Shown here one piece after another: positions 15,000-22,650 of a stretch of 28,613 nucleotides of DNA. Position numbers and translations under genes: made by a program. Numbering within the stretch: the first letter of the stretch is position 1; each line of letters begins with the position of its first letter. Origin of the DNA: RGIG5579 sp045655865 (GTDB lineage Bacteria; Bacillota; Clostridia; Oscillospirales; SIG627); assembly GCA_045655865.1 (NCBI GenBank), contig JAZOQB010000030.1:1-28613 (forward strand), written 5' to 3'. The notes under the pieces were generated by a model. That model was given only the letters and a program-made list of their open reading frames with translations, was not told the DNA's origin and searched no databases.

Positions 15000-15332
15000 A
15001 TGACATACTATCCAATGTTTGCAGCGGAAGGCACCAATCCCACGACCAGCAGCTTTTCCATGATTATTATGCTGGTAATGTTCGGCCTTGTTTTTTACTT
15101 TTTGATCTACCGTCCTCAGAAAAAGCAAGAGAAAGAAACCGCGAAAATGCGCAACGGTCTTCAAATCGGTGACGAGATCTCCACCAACGGAGGTATTTTG
15201 GGCCGTATTGTGAAAATTAAGGACGACATTATCACCATTGAGACCGGTTCTGACAAAAACAAGCTGAAAATTTTCAAGTGGGCGGTACGTGCCGTGGAGA
15301 TTCCCGCCGATGCCGGAGAGAACGAGGAGTAA
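15000..15332 (+). CDS. yajC: Preprotein translocase accessory subunit YajC
   Basis: A 110-residue single-pass membrane protein that associates with SecDF and the SecYEG channel. Residues 18-40 form the membrane helix, followed by the family's YRPQKKQEKETAKM (38-51) and GDEISTNGGILGRIVKIKDD (57-76). The C-terminus is acidic. ATG at 15000 has GAAAGGAG upstream. It usually lies next to secD/secF and tgt; here a tRNA and other genes separate it by 4.5 kb from the SecD-like gene at 19844. Confidence 0.95.
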   Translation: MTYYPMFAAEGTNPTTSSFSMIIMLVMFGLVFYFLIYRPQKKQEKETAKMRNGLQIGDEISTNGGILGRIVKIKDDIITIETGSDKNKLKIFKWAVRAVEIPADAGENEE

Positions 15333-15360
15333 TTTCTCTTTTGTGAGATTACACTTTTTT
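15329..15360 (+). terminator. Weak intrinsic terminator after yajC
   Basis: GTAATTTCTC pairs with GTGAGATTAC (10 positions, one mismatch and one G-U; 15329-15352), then ACAC and TTTTTT. It overlaps the yajC stop codon. Stability is low, so it may be leaky. Confidence 0.45.
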
Positions 15361-15408
15361 GCGTTACCCTTAAAATCCCCGCGTTTCGGAAAAAAATAAA
15401 AAAAACAC

Positions 15409-15437
15409 TTGATTTTTTTATTTCCATATGCTAATAT
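15409..15437 (+). promoter_or_regulatory. Promoter of tRNA-Ser
   Basis: TTGATT (15409-15414), 17 nt, TAATAT (15432-15437), about 34 nt before the mature tRNA 5' end. A perfect 8-bp hairpin TCCGCGAA/TTCGCGGA (15447-15467) fills the precursor leader, ending 3 nt before the tRNA. Confidence 0.7.
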
Positions 15438-15470
15438 AGGATTCGTTCCGCGAAAGACCTTCGCGGATTC

Positions 15471-15562
15471 GGAAAGATGGCTGAGCTGGTCTAAGGCGCA
15501 CGACTGGAAATCGTGTAGTGGCTAATACCCACTCCAGGGTTCGAATCCCTGTCTTTCCGCCA
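15471..15562 (+). tRNA. tRNA-Ser (anticodon GGA)
   Basis: The acceptor stem GGAAAGA (15471-15477) pairs with TCTTTCC (15552-15558); G15559 is the discriminator and CCA is encoded (15560-15562). The anticodon stem CACGA/TCGTG encloses CTGGAAA, giving GGA (reads UCC and UCU). A long variable arm, typical of serine tRNA, precedes GGGTTCGAATCCC, the T arm. Confidence 0.96.
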
Positions 15563-15569
15563 CAAAAAG

Positions 15570-15598
15570 TCGCACCTCAAACGAGGTGCGATTTTTTT
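15570..15598 (+). terminator. Intrinsic terminator of tRNA-Ser
   Basis: TCGCACCTC/GAGGTGCGA is a perfect 9-bp stem with a 4-nt loop, followed by seven T. Confidence 0.93.
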
Positions 15599-15626
15599 AT
15601 CACTCTGATGATAACCGGAATCTTAC

Positions 15627-15655
15627 TTGAAAACCATTTTCAATTCGTATATAAT
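15627..15655 (+). promoter_or_regulatory. Promoter of the aldo/keto reductase gene, with inverted repeat
   Basis: TTGAAA (15627-15632), 17 nt, TATAAT (15650-15655). TTGAAAA-cca-TTTTCAA (15627-15643) is a perfect inverted repeat covering the -35 and part of the spacer, an operator-like position. Confidence 0.78.
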
Positions 15656-15693
15656 AAAAAGAAGACGTTGGAAAATCAGAAAGAGAGAAAAAG

Positions 15694-16869
15694 ATGAACT
15701 ATCGCAAAGACAAATACGGAAACGATATTTCCATTCTCGGCTACGGCTGTATGAGATTCAAGCGATCAGGTGGCCGGATCGACCTGGAAAAAGCAGAAAG
15801 GCAGATCATGACAGCCTACTGCGGCGGTGTCAATTACTTCGACACTGCCTACATCTATCCGGGAAGCGAAGCCGCTTTAGGTGAAATTTTAGAGCGAAAC
15901 AAAATTCGCGAAAAGATTCATATTGCCACAAAGCTTCCTCACTACCTCCTGAAAACAAGGGGGGATCTTGACAAATACTTTTCCGAGGAGCTTTCCCGTC
16001 TGCGCACCGGCTATATCGACTATTACCTGATGCACATGCTTTCCGACGTCGGCACCTGGGAAAGGCTCAAAGAGCTTGGAATTCTGGAATGGCTAGAAGA
16101 GAAAAAGAAGACGGGTGCCATCCGCCAGGTCGGCTTCTCCTATCACGGCGGATCCGAGATGTTCTGCAAGCTGATAGACTGCTATGACTGGGATTTCTGC
16201 ATGATCCAGTACAATTACATGGACGAACATACTCAAGCAGGAAAAAGGGGTCTTGTGTATGCGAGTCAAAAAGGACTTCCCGTTATGATCATGGAGCCTC
16301 TCAGAGGTGGAAGACTGGTCAACAATCTTCCGGACCGTGCAAAGCAAATCTTTGCCTCGCATTCGAAACACTTTACGCCGGCACAGTGGGCCTTTCGCTG
16401 GCTTTGGAATCAGAAAGAGGTCACCTGCGTACTGTCCGGCATGAACTCCGAAGAGATGGTTTCCGACAATATAAACACCGCCTCCTCCGCCTGTGTGGGA
16501 GCGCTATCCTTGGAAGACGAGGAAATGCTAAAAGGCGTGATCAAGGCCATCAATTCCCAAATGAAGGTGGGCTGCACCGGTTGCGGGTATTGTATTCCCT
16601 GCCCCAAGGGCGTGGATATTCCAGGGTGCTTTGCGGCATATAACCGCCGTTTTTCTGATGGTTGGTTTACCGCTCTAAAAGAGTATTTCATGTGCACGTC
16701 TCTTCGAAAAAAATCCTCCGGTGCCTCCAATTGTATTAACTGCGGTAAATGCAAAAAACACTGTCCTCAACAAATCGATATTCCGGCAGAACTTCAAAAC
16801 GTGAAGAAAAAACTGGAGGGCCCGATCTACAAAATCGGAAAAAAGGTCTTTAAAATCTTCAAAGTGTAA
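15694..16869 (+). CDS. Aldo/keto reductase with C-terminal 4Fe-4S ferredoxin domain
   Basis: A 391-residue oxidoreductase. The (beta/alpha)8 part (1-280) has the catalytic tetrad: Asp50 and Tyr55 in DTAYIYPGSE, Lys80 in ATKLP and His114 in YLMHM. The C-terminal 100 residues carry two cysteine clusters, CTGCGYCIPCP and CINCGKCKKHCP (Cys347, 350, 353, 357), which probably hold iron-sulfur centres. This fused form is common in anaerobic Clostridia; electrons may pass between ferredoxin and NAD(P)H, but the substrate is unknown. The ATG has a weak purine-rich AGAAAGAGAG upstream. It is monocistronic, with its own promoter and a terminator. Confidence 0.92.
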   Translation: MNYRKDKYGNDISILGYGCMRFKRSGGRIDLEKAERQIMTAYCGGVNYFDTAYIYPGSEAALGEILERNKIREKIHIATKLPHYLLKTRGDLDKYFSEELSRLRTGYIDYYLMHMLSDVGTWERLKELGILEWLEEKKKTGAIRQVGFSYHGGSEMFCKLIDCYDWDFCMIQYNYMDEHTQAGKRGLVYASQKGLPVMIMEPLRGGRLVNNLPDRAKQIFASHSKHFTPAQWAFRWLWNQKEVTCVLSGMNSEEMVSDNINTASSACVGALSLEDEEMLKGVIKAINSQMKVGCTGCGYCIPCPKGVDIPGCFAAYNRRFSDGWFTALKEYFMCTSLRKKSSGASNCINCGKCKKHCPQQIDIPAELQNVKKKLEGPIYKIGKKVFKIFKV

Positions 16870-16904
16870 GAGGATGAATGTAAAAATCAAATATCAAATT
16901 TTAG

Positions 16905-16934
16905 CACCGCCGCTCTATGCGGCGGTGTATTTGT
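16905..16934 (+). terminator. Terminator after the aldo/keto reductase gene
   Basis: CACCGCCGC/GCGGCGGTG is a perfect 9-bp GC-rich stem (16905-16927) with a 5-nt loop, then TATTTGTTT. Confidence 0.82.
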
Positions 16935-16985
16935 TTCTCTAATGACGATTTTTCTTTATTTTCCAATAAAAATAGCTCATTGCTA

Positions 16986-17014
16986 TTGAATTCTAAGGAA
17001 AAATATACTATAAT
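16986..17014 (+). promoter_or_regulatory. Promoter of asnS-aminotransferase operon
   Basis: TTGAAT (16986-16991), 17 nt, TATAAT (17009-17014). ATACTAT and ATAGTAT (17005-17019) form a dyad centred on the -10. The leader is only about 40 nt, too short for a T-box. Confidence 0.8.
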
Positions 17015-17059
17015 AGTATGAATTTTGATCCATAACCCCAGGAAAGAGAGGGAGATAAT

Positions 17060-18460
17060 ATGTACGAAAAAAGGATCCGCATTGCAACGTTGTATCAAAA
17101 CGCGGATATATACGTTCAAAAGAAGATTACTGTGACCGGTTGGATTCGAACTTTGCGTGCCAGCAATCAGTTCGGTTTTATTGAGATCCACGACGGAAGT
17201 TGCCACAAGGGACTACAGATCGTTTTTGAAAATGAAAAGGTATCCAATTTCAAGGAGATTGCAAAGTGCAATATTGGCGCGGCTTTAAAGATCCGCGGAA
17301 CCTTTCTTTTGACCCCGGAGGCAAAGCAGCCCTTTGAGCTGAATGCCGACGAAATTTTCATTGAGGGACATTCCACTCCTGATTATCCCTTGCAAAAAAA
17401 GCGTCATTCTTTGGACTTTCTCAGAACCATCGCTCACCTTCGACCCAGAGCCAACACCTTTAACGCAGTATTTCGCGTGCGTTCTGCCGCCGCGTTTGCC
17501 ATCCACAAGTTCTTCCAGGAGCGTGGATTTACCTATGTAAATACTCCTTTGATCACTGCCAGCGACTGCGAAGGTGCGGGCGAAATGTTCCGGGTAACCA
17601 CGCTGGATCTTGACAATCTTCCCAAGAAGGATGACGGAACGGTAGATTTCTCCAAGGACTTCTTTGGCAAAAGCACCAACCTCACGGTATCCGGTCAGCT
17701 AAACGCAGAATGTTTTGCTCTGGCTTTTTCCGACGTTTATACCTTTGGCCCAACCTTCCGTGCTGAAAATTCCAATACTCCCCGCCACGCCGCGGAATTT
17801 TGGATGATCGAGCCGGAAATGGCGTTTGCCGATCTGGAAGACGATATGGAAGTGGCAGAGGCCATGGTAAAATACGTCATCCGCTATGTTTTGGAAACCT
17901 GCCCGCAGGATATGAACTTTTTCAACACTTTTGTGGACAAGGGCCTGATCGAGCGTCTGACAAAGCTCCTTCAAGCGGATTTCGGACATGTAACCTATTC
18001 CGAGGCAATTGATATTCTATTAAAGAGCGGTCAGAAGTTTGAATACCCCATCGCTTGGGGCGAGGACCTTCAGACAGAACACGAACGGTATTTGACGGAA
18101 GTGGCCTTTCAAAAGCCTATTTTCGTTACAGACTGGCCCAAAGAGATCAAAGCGTTCTACATGCGCCTGAACGATGACAACAAAACGGTGGCCGCTATGG
18201 ATATGCTGGTCCCCGGTGTTGGCGAATTGGTGGGTGGCAGCCAGAGAGAGGAACGCTTGGACCTGCTAGAAAAGCGAATCACGGAACTGGGTATGACTAC
18301 CGATGCTTACCGTTGGTATCTTGACTTGAGAAAATACGGCGGTGTGACTCACTCCGGTTTCGGCCTGGGCTTTGAACGCCTTGTGATGTATTTGACCGGC
18401 ATTTCTAACATCCGCGATGTGGAGGCCTTCCCCCGCACCGTCGGCAACGCAGATTTTTGA
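17060..18460 (+). CDS. asnS: Asparaginyl-tRNA synthetase
   Basis: A 466-residue class IIb aminoacyl-tRNA synthetase that charges tRNA-Asn. The OB-fold anticodon-binding domain is at 18-105 (VTGWIRTLRASNQFGFIEI). The catalytic domain has motif 2 (TFRAENSNTPRHAAEFWMIE) and motif 3 (GFGLGFERLVMYLTGI). The insert containing LTVSGQLNAECFALAFSDVY is typical of AsnRS, which separates it from AspRS. Length is normal. ATG at 17060 has AGAGAGGGAG upstream. The next gene, an aspartate aminotransferase type, begins 9 nt after the stop, so both share the promoter at 16986-17014. Presence of AsnRS implies direct charging of tRNA-Asn, not only transamidation. Confidence 0.97.
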   Translation: MYEKRIRIATLYQNADIYVQKKITVTGWIRTLRASNQFGFIEIHDGSCHKGLQIVFENEKVSNFKEIAKCNIGAALKIRGTFLLTPEAKQPFELNADEIFIEGHSTPDYPLQKKRHSLDFLRTIAHLRPRANTFNAVFRVRSAAAFAIHKFFQERGFTYVNTPLITASDCEGAGEMFRVTTLDLDNLPKKDDGTVDFSKDFFGKSTNLTVSGQLNAECFALAFSDVYTFGPTFRAENSNTPRHAAEFWMIEPEMAFADLEDDMEVAEAMVKYVIRYVLETCPQDMNFFNTFVDKGLIERLTKLLQADFGHVTYSEAIDILLKSGQKFEYPIAWGEDLQTEHERYLTEVAFQKPIFVTDWPKEIKAFYMRLNDDNKTVAAMDMLVPGVGELVGGSQREERLDLLEKRITELGMTTDAYRWYLDLRKYGGVTHSGFGLGFERLVMYLTGISNIRDVEAFPRTVGNADF

Positions 18461-18469
18461 GGTGACAAC

Positions 18470-19750
18470 ATGAACTACCTTAGCATGAACCAACAAGAAT
18501 TAAAAACCGAATACGAAAAGGTAAAAAGCACCTGGCAAAACATCAAAGATCAAAATTTAAAACTGGATATGTCCCGCGGAAAACCGGAGGTCAGACAATT
18601 AGACCTTAGCTGGGATTTAATGAATATTCTTTCTTCCCCGCAGGACTGCAAAAACGTTGACGGTTTTGACGTAAGAAATTACGGGCTTCCCTCTGGAATC
18701 CCGGAGTTGAAAGAAATTTTCGCTGAAATCATGGGAGTGGACACCGATGAAATTTTCACCGGCGGAAACTCATCCCTTAACATGATGTACAACATCATTG
18801 TGGACGCCATGGCCATCGGCTTTGATGAATCCGAAAAGCCCTGGGGCAAGTATGACAAGATCCGTTTCCTCTGTCCGGCACCCGGTTATGATCGTCACTT
18901 CTCCATTTGTCAGCACTTGGGCATTGAGATGATCACTGTCCCCATGCTCTCCACCGGTCCCGATATGGATATGATCGAAACCCTTTGTGCCCAGGACGAG
19001 ACCATTAAGGGAATCTGGTGTGTTCCCAAATACTCTAATCCCACGGGAATTACCTTTAGCGATGAAACAGTTCGACGCTTTGCCGCTCTTAAGCCCAAAG
19101 CGAAGGACTTTAGAATCTTCTGGGACAACGCCTACCTGCTACATGATTTGTACGACGAGACCGATTTCCTTTTGAATCTCCACGATGAAGCAAAAAAACA
19201 CGGGAACGAAGATCTGGTGTTTGAGTTTTGCTCTACCTCCAAAATCACGCTGGCCGGCGGCGGCGTTTGTTTTGTCGCTTCTTCTAAAAAGAATATCCAA
19301 TGGCTTAGCAAAATGCTGGCTCTGGAAGGACTGGGGTACGACAAGGTCAATCAGCTCCGCCACTATCGATATTTCCAAAACGCCCAGGGCGTAAAAGACG
19401 TGATGAAGAAACACGCCGAGATTCTCCGCCCCAAGTTCGAAGCCGTACTCAACACCTTCAAAAACGAATTTGCGGATACCGGCATTGCCACCTGGCACAG
19501 CCCAAGAGGTGGGTACTTCATTAGTTTGGACGTAATGGAAGGAACGGCAAAGCGCACTTGGGACCTGGCTCACGAAGCGGGCGTTACCCTCACCAACGTA
19601 GGCGCCACGTTCCCTTACTGCAAGGACCCGAAAGACGAAAATCTCCGTATCGCTCCCAGCAACGTAGCACCGGAGAACGTAGCTCCCATTGCCAAGTACA
19701 TTACCGTTTGTGCAAAAATGGCAGCTTTGGAAAAGATCCTTAGCAAATAG
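18470..19750 (+). CDS. Aspartate aminotransferase-type PLP enzyme (subgroup Ic, PF12897-like)
   Basis: A 426-residue fold-type I aminotransferase. Seen: LDMSRGKPEV (33-42), the cofactor Asn in YSNPTG, the Asp of FWDNAYLLHD, the PLP lysine in CSTSKITLAGGG, and the substrate-binding Arg of RIAPSN. These forms match the family called Asp_aminotransf (PF12897), to which the C. glutamicum AspT (subgroup Ic aspartate aminotransferase) belongs. It should interconvert aspartate/oxaloacetate and glutamate/2-oxoglutarate. It follows asnS by 9 nt with GAGGTG as RBS. B. subtilis has an aspB-asnS operon with an unrelated-subgroup aminotransferase, so the functional pairing supports the aspartate assignment. 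Confidence 0.87.
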   Translation: MNYLSMNQQELKTEYEKVKSTWQNIKDQNLKLDMSRGKPEVRQLDLSWDLMNILSSPQDCKNVDGFDVRNYGLPSGIPELKEIFAEIMGVDTDEIFTGGNSSLNMMYNIIVDAMAIGFDESEKPWGKYDKIRFLCPAPGYDRHFSICQHLGIEMITVPMLSTGPDMDMIETLCAQDETIKGIWCVPKYSNPTGITFSDETVRRFAALKPKAKDFRIFWDNAYLLHDLYDETDFLLNLHDEAKKHGNEDLVFEFCSTSKITLAGGGVCFVASSKKNIQWLSKMLALEGLGYDKVNQLRHYRYFQNAQGVKDVMKKHAEILRPKFEAVLNTFKNEFADTGIATWHSPRGGYFISLDVMEGTAKRTWDLAHEAGVTLTNVGATFPYCKDPKDENLRIAPSNVAPENVAPIAKYITVCAKMAALEKILSK

Positions 19751-19762
19751 TTTTTTGCCAAA

Positions 19763-19791
19763 TTGACATTTGTTTCCATAACATTTATAAT
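19763..19791 (+). promoter_or_regulatory. SigA-type promoter of the SecD-like gene
   Basis: TTGACA (19763-19768), 17 nt, TATAAT (19786-19791): full consensus with ideal spacing, so this gene should be strongly expressed despite its divergent sequence. Confidence 0.88.
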
Positions 19792-19843
19792 GTTGAAAGA
19801 AGATTTTATTATTACCTTTAAATTACGGAAAGGTTATTGATTT

Positions 19844-21073
19844 ATGATGTGTAAAAATGTTTTGAAATTTTTGACCATCGGACTTCTGCTTCTTTGTGTG
19901 GTTATTGTTCCCATCTTGGGCGTCAGCTTCTATGACAGTCCCGGTCTGATCCAAGAAAATGCCTTGTTTACCAATCATCAGTTTGGAGGCGGCAGCGCGA
20001 TTTATCTTACCTTTGAGGAAGATGCCTCCCAGCTTTTAACTGAGGCTAATCTCAATCTGACCGCGCAGATCTTAAAAGAACGTTTCTTAGCCCTGGGCTA
20101 CTCCGATACCCGCACAAGCGTTGAAAACAATCTGGTTCGGGTCGATCTTGCGCAAAAAGCATACATTGATAGCGTCATCTCCCAAGCCGCCATTCCCGGT
20201 GTTTGGTCGGTATCCGGTTCTTCTATGAACGAGTCACTTTGCGATGCCTCCATGATCGAAGACGTTACCCTTTCTACCAACGCCTCCGGTTATTATCAAG
20301 TTTCCTTGAAGCTTACAGAGGAAGGTGCCAAGAAATTTGCCGCCAAAACTGCCTCCTACAGCGTTACTTCTGCCTACATCTATCTGATGCTGGACGGCGG
20401 ACTGGCCGCTTACTCCCAGCTTAGCAGCACCAGCGCAAAAAACTCTGTCAACTTCCAAGTTGGCAGCTATGAAGACGGGGCAAGACTGGTTTCCATCATC
20501 AAACACGGTTCCCTTCCTGCCAATGTAGTCATTGAAAAGATCGAAGAAACTCCGGCCACGATTTCCGGTCTGTCTCTCACGCTTGTCCTTGTGTCCCTTG
20601 CTATTTTGTTTGCCGCAGCTTGCGCAGTACTTCTCTTGAAAGGCAGAACCGCCGGAATCTTTGCCATTTTTGCTCTCATTGCAAATATTGCGGTACTGCT
20701 CACCGCAATATTGAACAGCATCTTTATGCTAAACCTTGCCACCTTGATCACAATGGTGATCGGTCTTGTGCTTTCCGTTGTGCTTTCCATTTGTAGCGTC
20801 ACACCCGTTGGCAAAGCTCTGAAGGAAAACAAACAGATCTCCGCCTCTGCCCTACCGAAACTTGGGAAGATCAACGTCAAGGTCATTTGGATCCATGCAG
20901 CAATTTTTGCCGTTACCCTGATTGCTTGGCTTTTAGCGCGAGGAAGCTTCCTTTATATCGTTAAGGCTGTGATGACGCTTACTTGTTCCAACGCGATCTG
21001 CCACTTTATTTTCCTTTACTTTTCCGTTTGTACTTTATCTGAAGTTCAGGCACAGAGAACAAATAAAAAGTAA
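19844..21073 (+). CDS. Divergent SecD-like membrane protein
   Basis: A 409-residue protein with SecD-type topology: one membrane helix (8-29), a large exported region (35-243), then about five helices (246-268, 273-293, 297-320, 347-366, 374-396). The exported part resembles the SecD P1 domain: ILKERFLALGYSDTRTSVEN, LAQKAYIDSVISQAAIPG, SLKLTEEGAKKFA, and GSLPANVVIEKIEETPATIS before the first helix of the bundle. The helical bundle lacks the conserved SecD motif with Asp and Asn (ANVLIFER type) and has VLSICSVTPVGKALKE there. It may therefore be a SecD paralogue without proton coupling, or a new use of the fold. ATG at 19844 or 19847; RBS AAAGG. yajC lies 4.5 kb upstream. Confidence 0.6.
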   Translation: MMCKNVLKFLTIGLLLLCVVIVPILGVSFYDSPGLIQENALFTNHQFGGGSAIYLTFEEDASQLLTEANLNLTAQILKERFLALGYSDTRTSVENNLVRVDLAQKAYIDSVISQAAIPGVWSVSGSSMNESLCDASMIEDVTLSTNASGYYQVSLKLTEEGAKKFAAKTASYSVTSAYIYLMLDGGLAAYSQLSSTSAKNSVNFQVGSYEDGARLVSIIKHGSLPANVVIEKIEETPATISGLSLTLVLVSLAILFAAACAVLLLKGRTAGIFAIFALIANIAVLLTAILNSIFMLNLATLITMVIGLVLSVVLSICSVTPVGKALKENKQISASALPKLGKINVKVIWIHAAIFAVTLIAWLLARGSFLYIVKAVMTLTCSNAICHFIFLYFSVCTLSEVQAQRTNKK

Positions 21074-21090
21074 TTCTACCGCAAAACAAA

Positions 21091-21121
21091 AACGCCATGC
21101 AAAAATGCATGGCGTTTTTTA
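21091..21121 (+). terminator. Intrinsic terminator of the SecD-like gene
   Basis: AACGCCATGCA/TGCATGGCGTT is a perfect 11-bp stem with a 4-nt loop, followed by T-run to 21121. On the minus strand it is followed by TTTTTGTTTT, so it may also end the DUF4956 transcript. Confidence 0.92.
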
Positions 21122-21130
21122 TTATATAAA

Positions 21131-21167
21131 GGCTACCGCACTGCAAAATCTTCATTGTACGGTAGCC
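21131..21167 (-). terminator. Inverted repeat after the DUF4956 gene, probable terminator hairpin
   Basis: GGCTACCG (21131-21138) and CGGTAGCC (21160-21167) form a perfect 8-bp stem with a 21-nt loop. On the minus strand it is followed by TTTATATAAT, a weak tail. It lies 37 nt past the DUF4956 stop. Confidence 0.5.
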
Positions 21168-21203
21168 AATAAAACTGGATTATTTCTTGATATTTTGTAC
21201 CGT

Positions 21204-21878
21204 TTACTGGGCCGTTTCTCCACGAAAGCTTACGGCGCTGGCACTCAAAACCCCATCCACTTGAGAGAGCGCGTCAACCAATGATAAGGTTTGGGGAGTC
21301 AATTTGACTTCCAGCCAAAGCTCGCAGATCCCCTCTGTAACCGTTTTAGATTTAACCCGGCATCGCAAACTTTCCAGTACGGTTTCCACATTTTCCGTTT
21401 TCTCTTGCTGATAGCGTACCGCCAGAAGGTAAGGAGAACTTTTAAAGCGACGGGTAGCAAAAAACAAAAGGAGTAACAGAGCGGCCAGAGAAATGTTGGT
21501 AATCAGCGTGATGTAAATCAGTCCTGCGCCAGCCATGATCCCAACCGTAATGGCCCAAAACATAAAGACAATATCCAATGGGTCTTTCACCGCGGTGCGA
21601 AAACGAATGATAGAAAGGGCGCCTACCATGCCCAGGGATAAGGTAAGATTTGTCGTAACTGTCATAATAGCAACACTGGTGACCATGGAGAGAAGCACCA
21701 GGGAAAAGCAAAATCCACGACTAAAGGCAACTCCCTGGTAGGTAATACGATAGACAAAAACCAAAAAAGCGGACACAAAAAAAGAAACCAAAAGCCCCGA
21801 TGCGATCCGATCCAGGGTCATTGTCGTCTGGAATTCATGTTCAAACGTAGTTTTGAAAAAATCAAAAACAATATTCAT
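21204..21878 (-). CDS. DUF4956 family membrane protein
   Basis: A 224-residue membrane protein. Three to four helices are seen (about 27-46, 54-80, 105-125, 128-142). The family hallmark is LGMVGALSIIRFRTAVKDP (82-100), then LDIVFMFWAITVGIMAGAG. The C-terminal 75 residues are a small cytoplasmic alpha/beta domain that resembles an ACT or ferredoxin-like fold. DUF4956 genes are commonly paired with VTC-domain polymerases. Here the VTC gene ends 12 nt upstream, and the AAGGAG ribosome binding site overlaps its stop codon, so the two products probably act together at the membrane. Confidence 0.87.
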   Translation of the reverse strand: MNIVFDFFKTTFEHEFQTTMTLDRIASGLLVSFFVSAFLVFVYRITYQGVAFSRGFCFSLVLLSMVTSVAIMTVTTNLTLSLGMVGALSIIRFRTAVKDPLDIVFMFWAITVGIMAGAGLIYITLITNISLAALLLLLFFATRRFKSSPYLLAVRYQQEKTENVETVLESLRCRVKSKTVTEGICELWLEVKLTPQTLSLVDALSQVDGVLSASAVSFRGETAQ

Positions 21879-21889
21879 ATAAATTCTCC

Positions 21890-22570
21890 TTAAAACAGCT
21901 TCTCATAGCATAGAGCAAACTTCGATACGGAACAACGCACAAGGGGAATATCATCGAGAAGTGCAGAGAGGTGAGATGCGAGAAACAAGTCAAATTTAAC
22001 CTCTAAAATGTTCTGCGATGGGGCAAGAACGGGGATCTTTAAAGAGCTCGTTTCAAAGAGTGATGAACGAAACGGCGCAACGTAAAGCTCGGAATCGAGA
22101 GTGAAGCGTATATTTCCCGGTGAAAACAAAAAAGCCCTTCTGGTGTAATCCACAAAAAACTTGGGGCGAAACTTGCGATAATGAAATTTCGTGGACAATT
22201 CCCGGACCAAAGCCGGCGCATTCGGATCCTCAACCGGAATGCCTTCAGCCAATTTCTCTGCCAACTGAGGAGAGATGACAAGAGTTTCTTTCCGGTTTTT
22301 ATTTCCGATCTTCTCTTTCTTTTCCAAACGAACAAACGCATCATTTCCGTTATAAAAACGGAGCCGAAATTTTGCTCTTTTTTCCAGCCCGTCGATCTTA
22401 TCCCAATAAGAAGTGCTTTCAAAATCATCAAAATACAAGCTCCGGATCTGATAAGATCCATCTTGCTGGGTATAGGGGTCTTTTGTCATCACCGCACCAA
22501 AGCGTGATTGAAGGAGAAGGGCATGGGCGGTATGGAGATAAAACTTCCATTCGCTTCTGGGGGTAGTCAT
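21890..22570 (-). CDS. VTC-domain polyphosphate polymerase
   Basis: A 226-residue VTC (vacuolar transporter chaperone) tunnel-fold enzyme; yeast Vtc4 makes polyphosphate from ATP. The basic tunnel residues are seen: EWKF (Lys9), RSLYFDD (Arg43), RAKFRLRFY (Arg65, 69, 71), RLEKKEK (81-87), RPKFFVDYTRRAF (135-147), FTLDSEL (156-162) and LEVKFD with Glu190 as metal ligand. ATG at 22570 follows GAAAGGAG; an in-frame extension upstream would contain the promoter. Soluble in itself, it probably docks on the DUF4956 partner. Other products of bacterial VTC proteins are not excluded. Confidence 0.9.
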   Translation of the reverse strand: MTTPRSEWKFYLHTAHALLLQSRFGAVMTKDPYTQQDGSYQIRSLYFDDFESTSYWDKIDGLEKRAKFRLRFYNGNDAFVRLEKKEKIGNKNRKETLVISPQLAEKLAEGIPVEDPNAPALVRELSTKFHYRKFRPKFFVDYTRRAFLFSPGNIRFTLDSELYVAPFRSSLFETSSLKIPVLAPSQNILEVKFDLFLASHLSALLDDIPLVRCSVSKFALCYEKLF

Positions 22571-22606
22571 AAAAGCTCCTTTCCCGCATAGGATATACCA
22601 GTGTTT

Positions 22607-22635
22607 ATTGTACCAAAACGTTATCATTTTGTCAA
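22607..22635 (-). promoter_or_regulatory. SigA-type promoter of the VTC-DUF4956 operon
   Basis: On the minus strand TTGACA (22635-22630), 17 nt, TACAAT (22612-22607). The -35 lies only 16 bp before the start of the divergent lipoprotein gene, so regulation of the two is probably linked. Confidence 0.82.
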
Positions 22636-22650
22636 TGAAAGGAGAACCTT

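Noticed and set aside
16930..17059. Possible T-box leader before asnS
   Set aside because: The promoter lies only about 45 bp before the start codon; there is no T-box sequence and no terminator/antiterminator pair.
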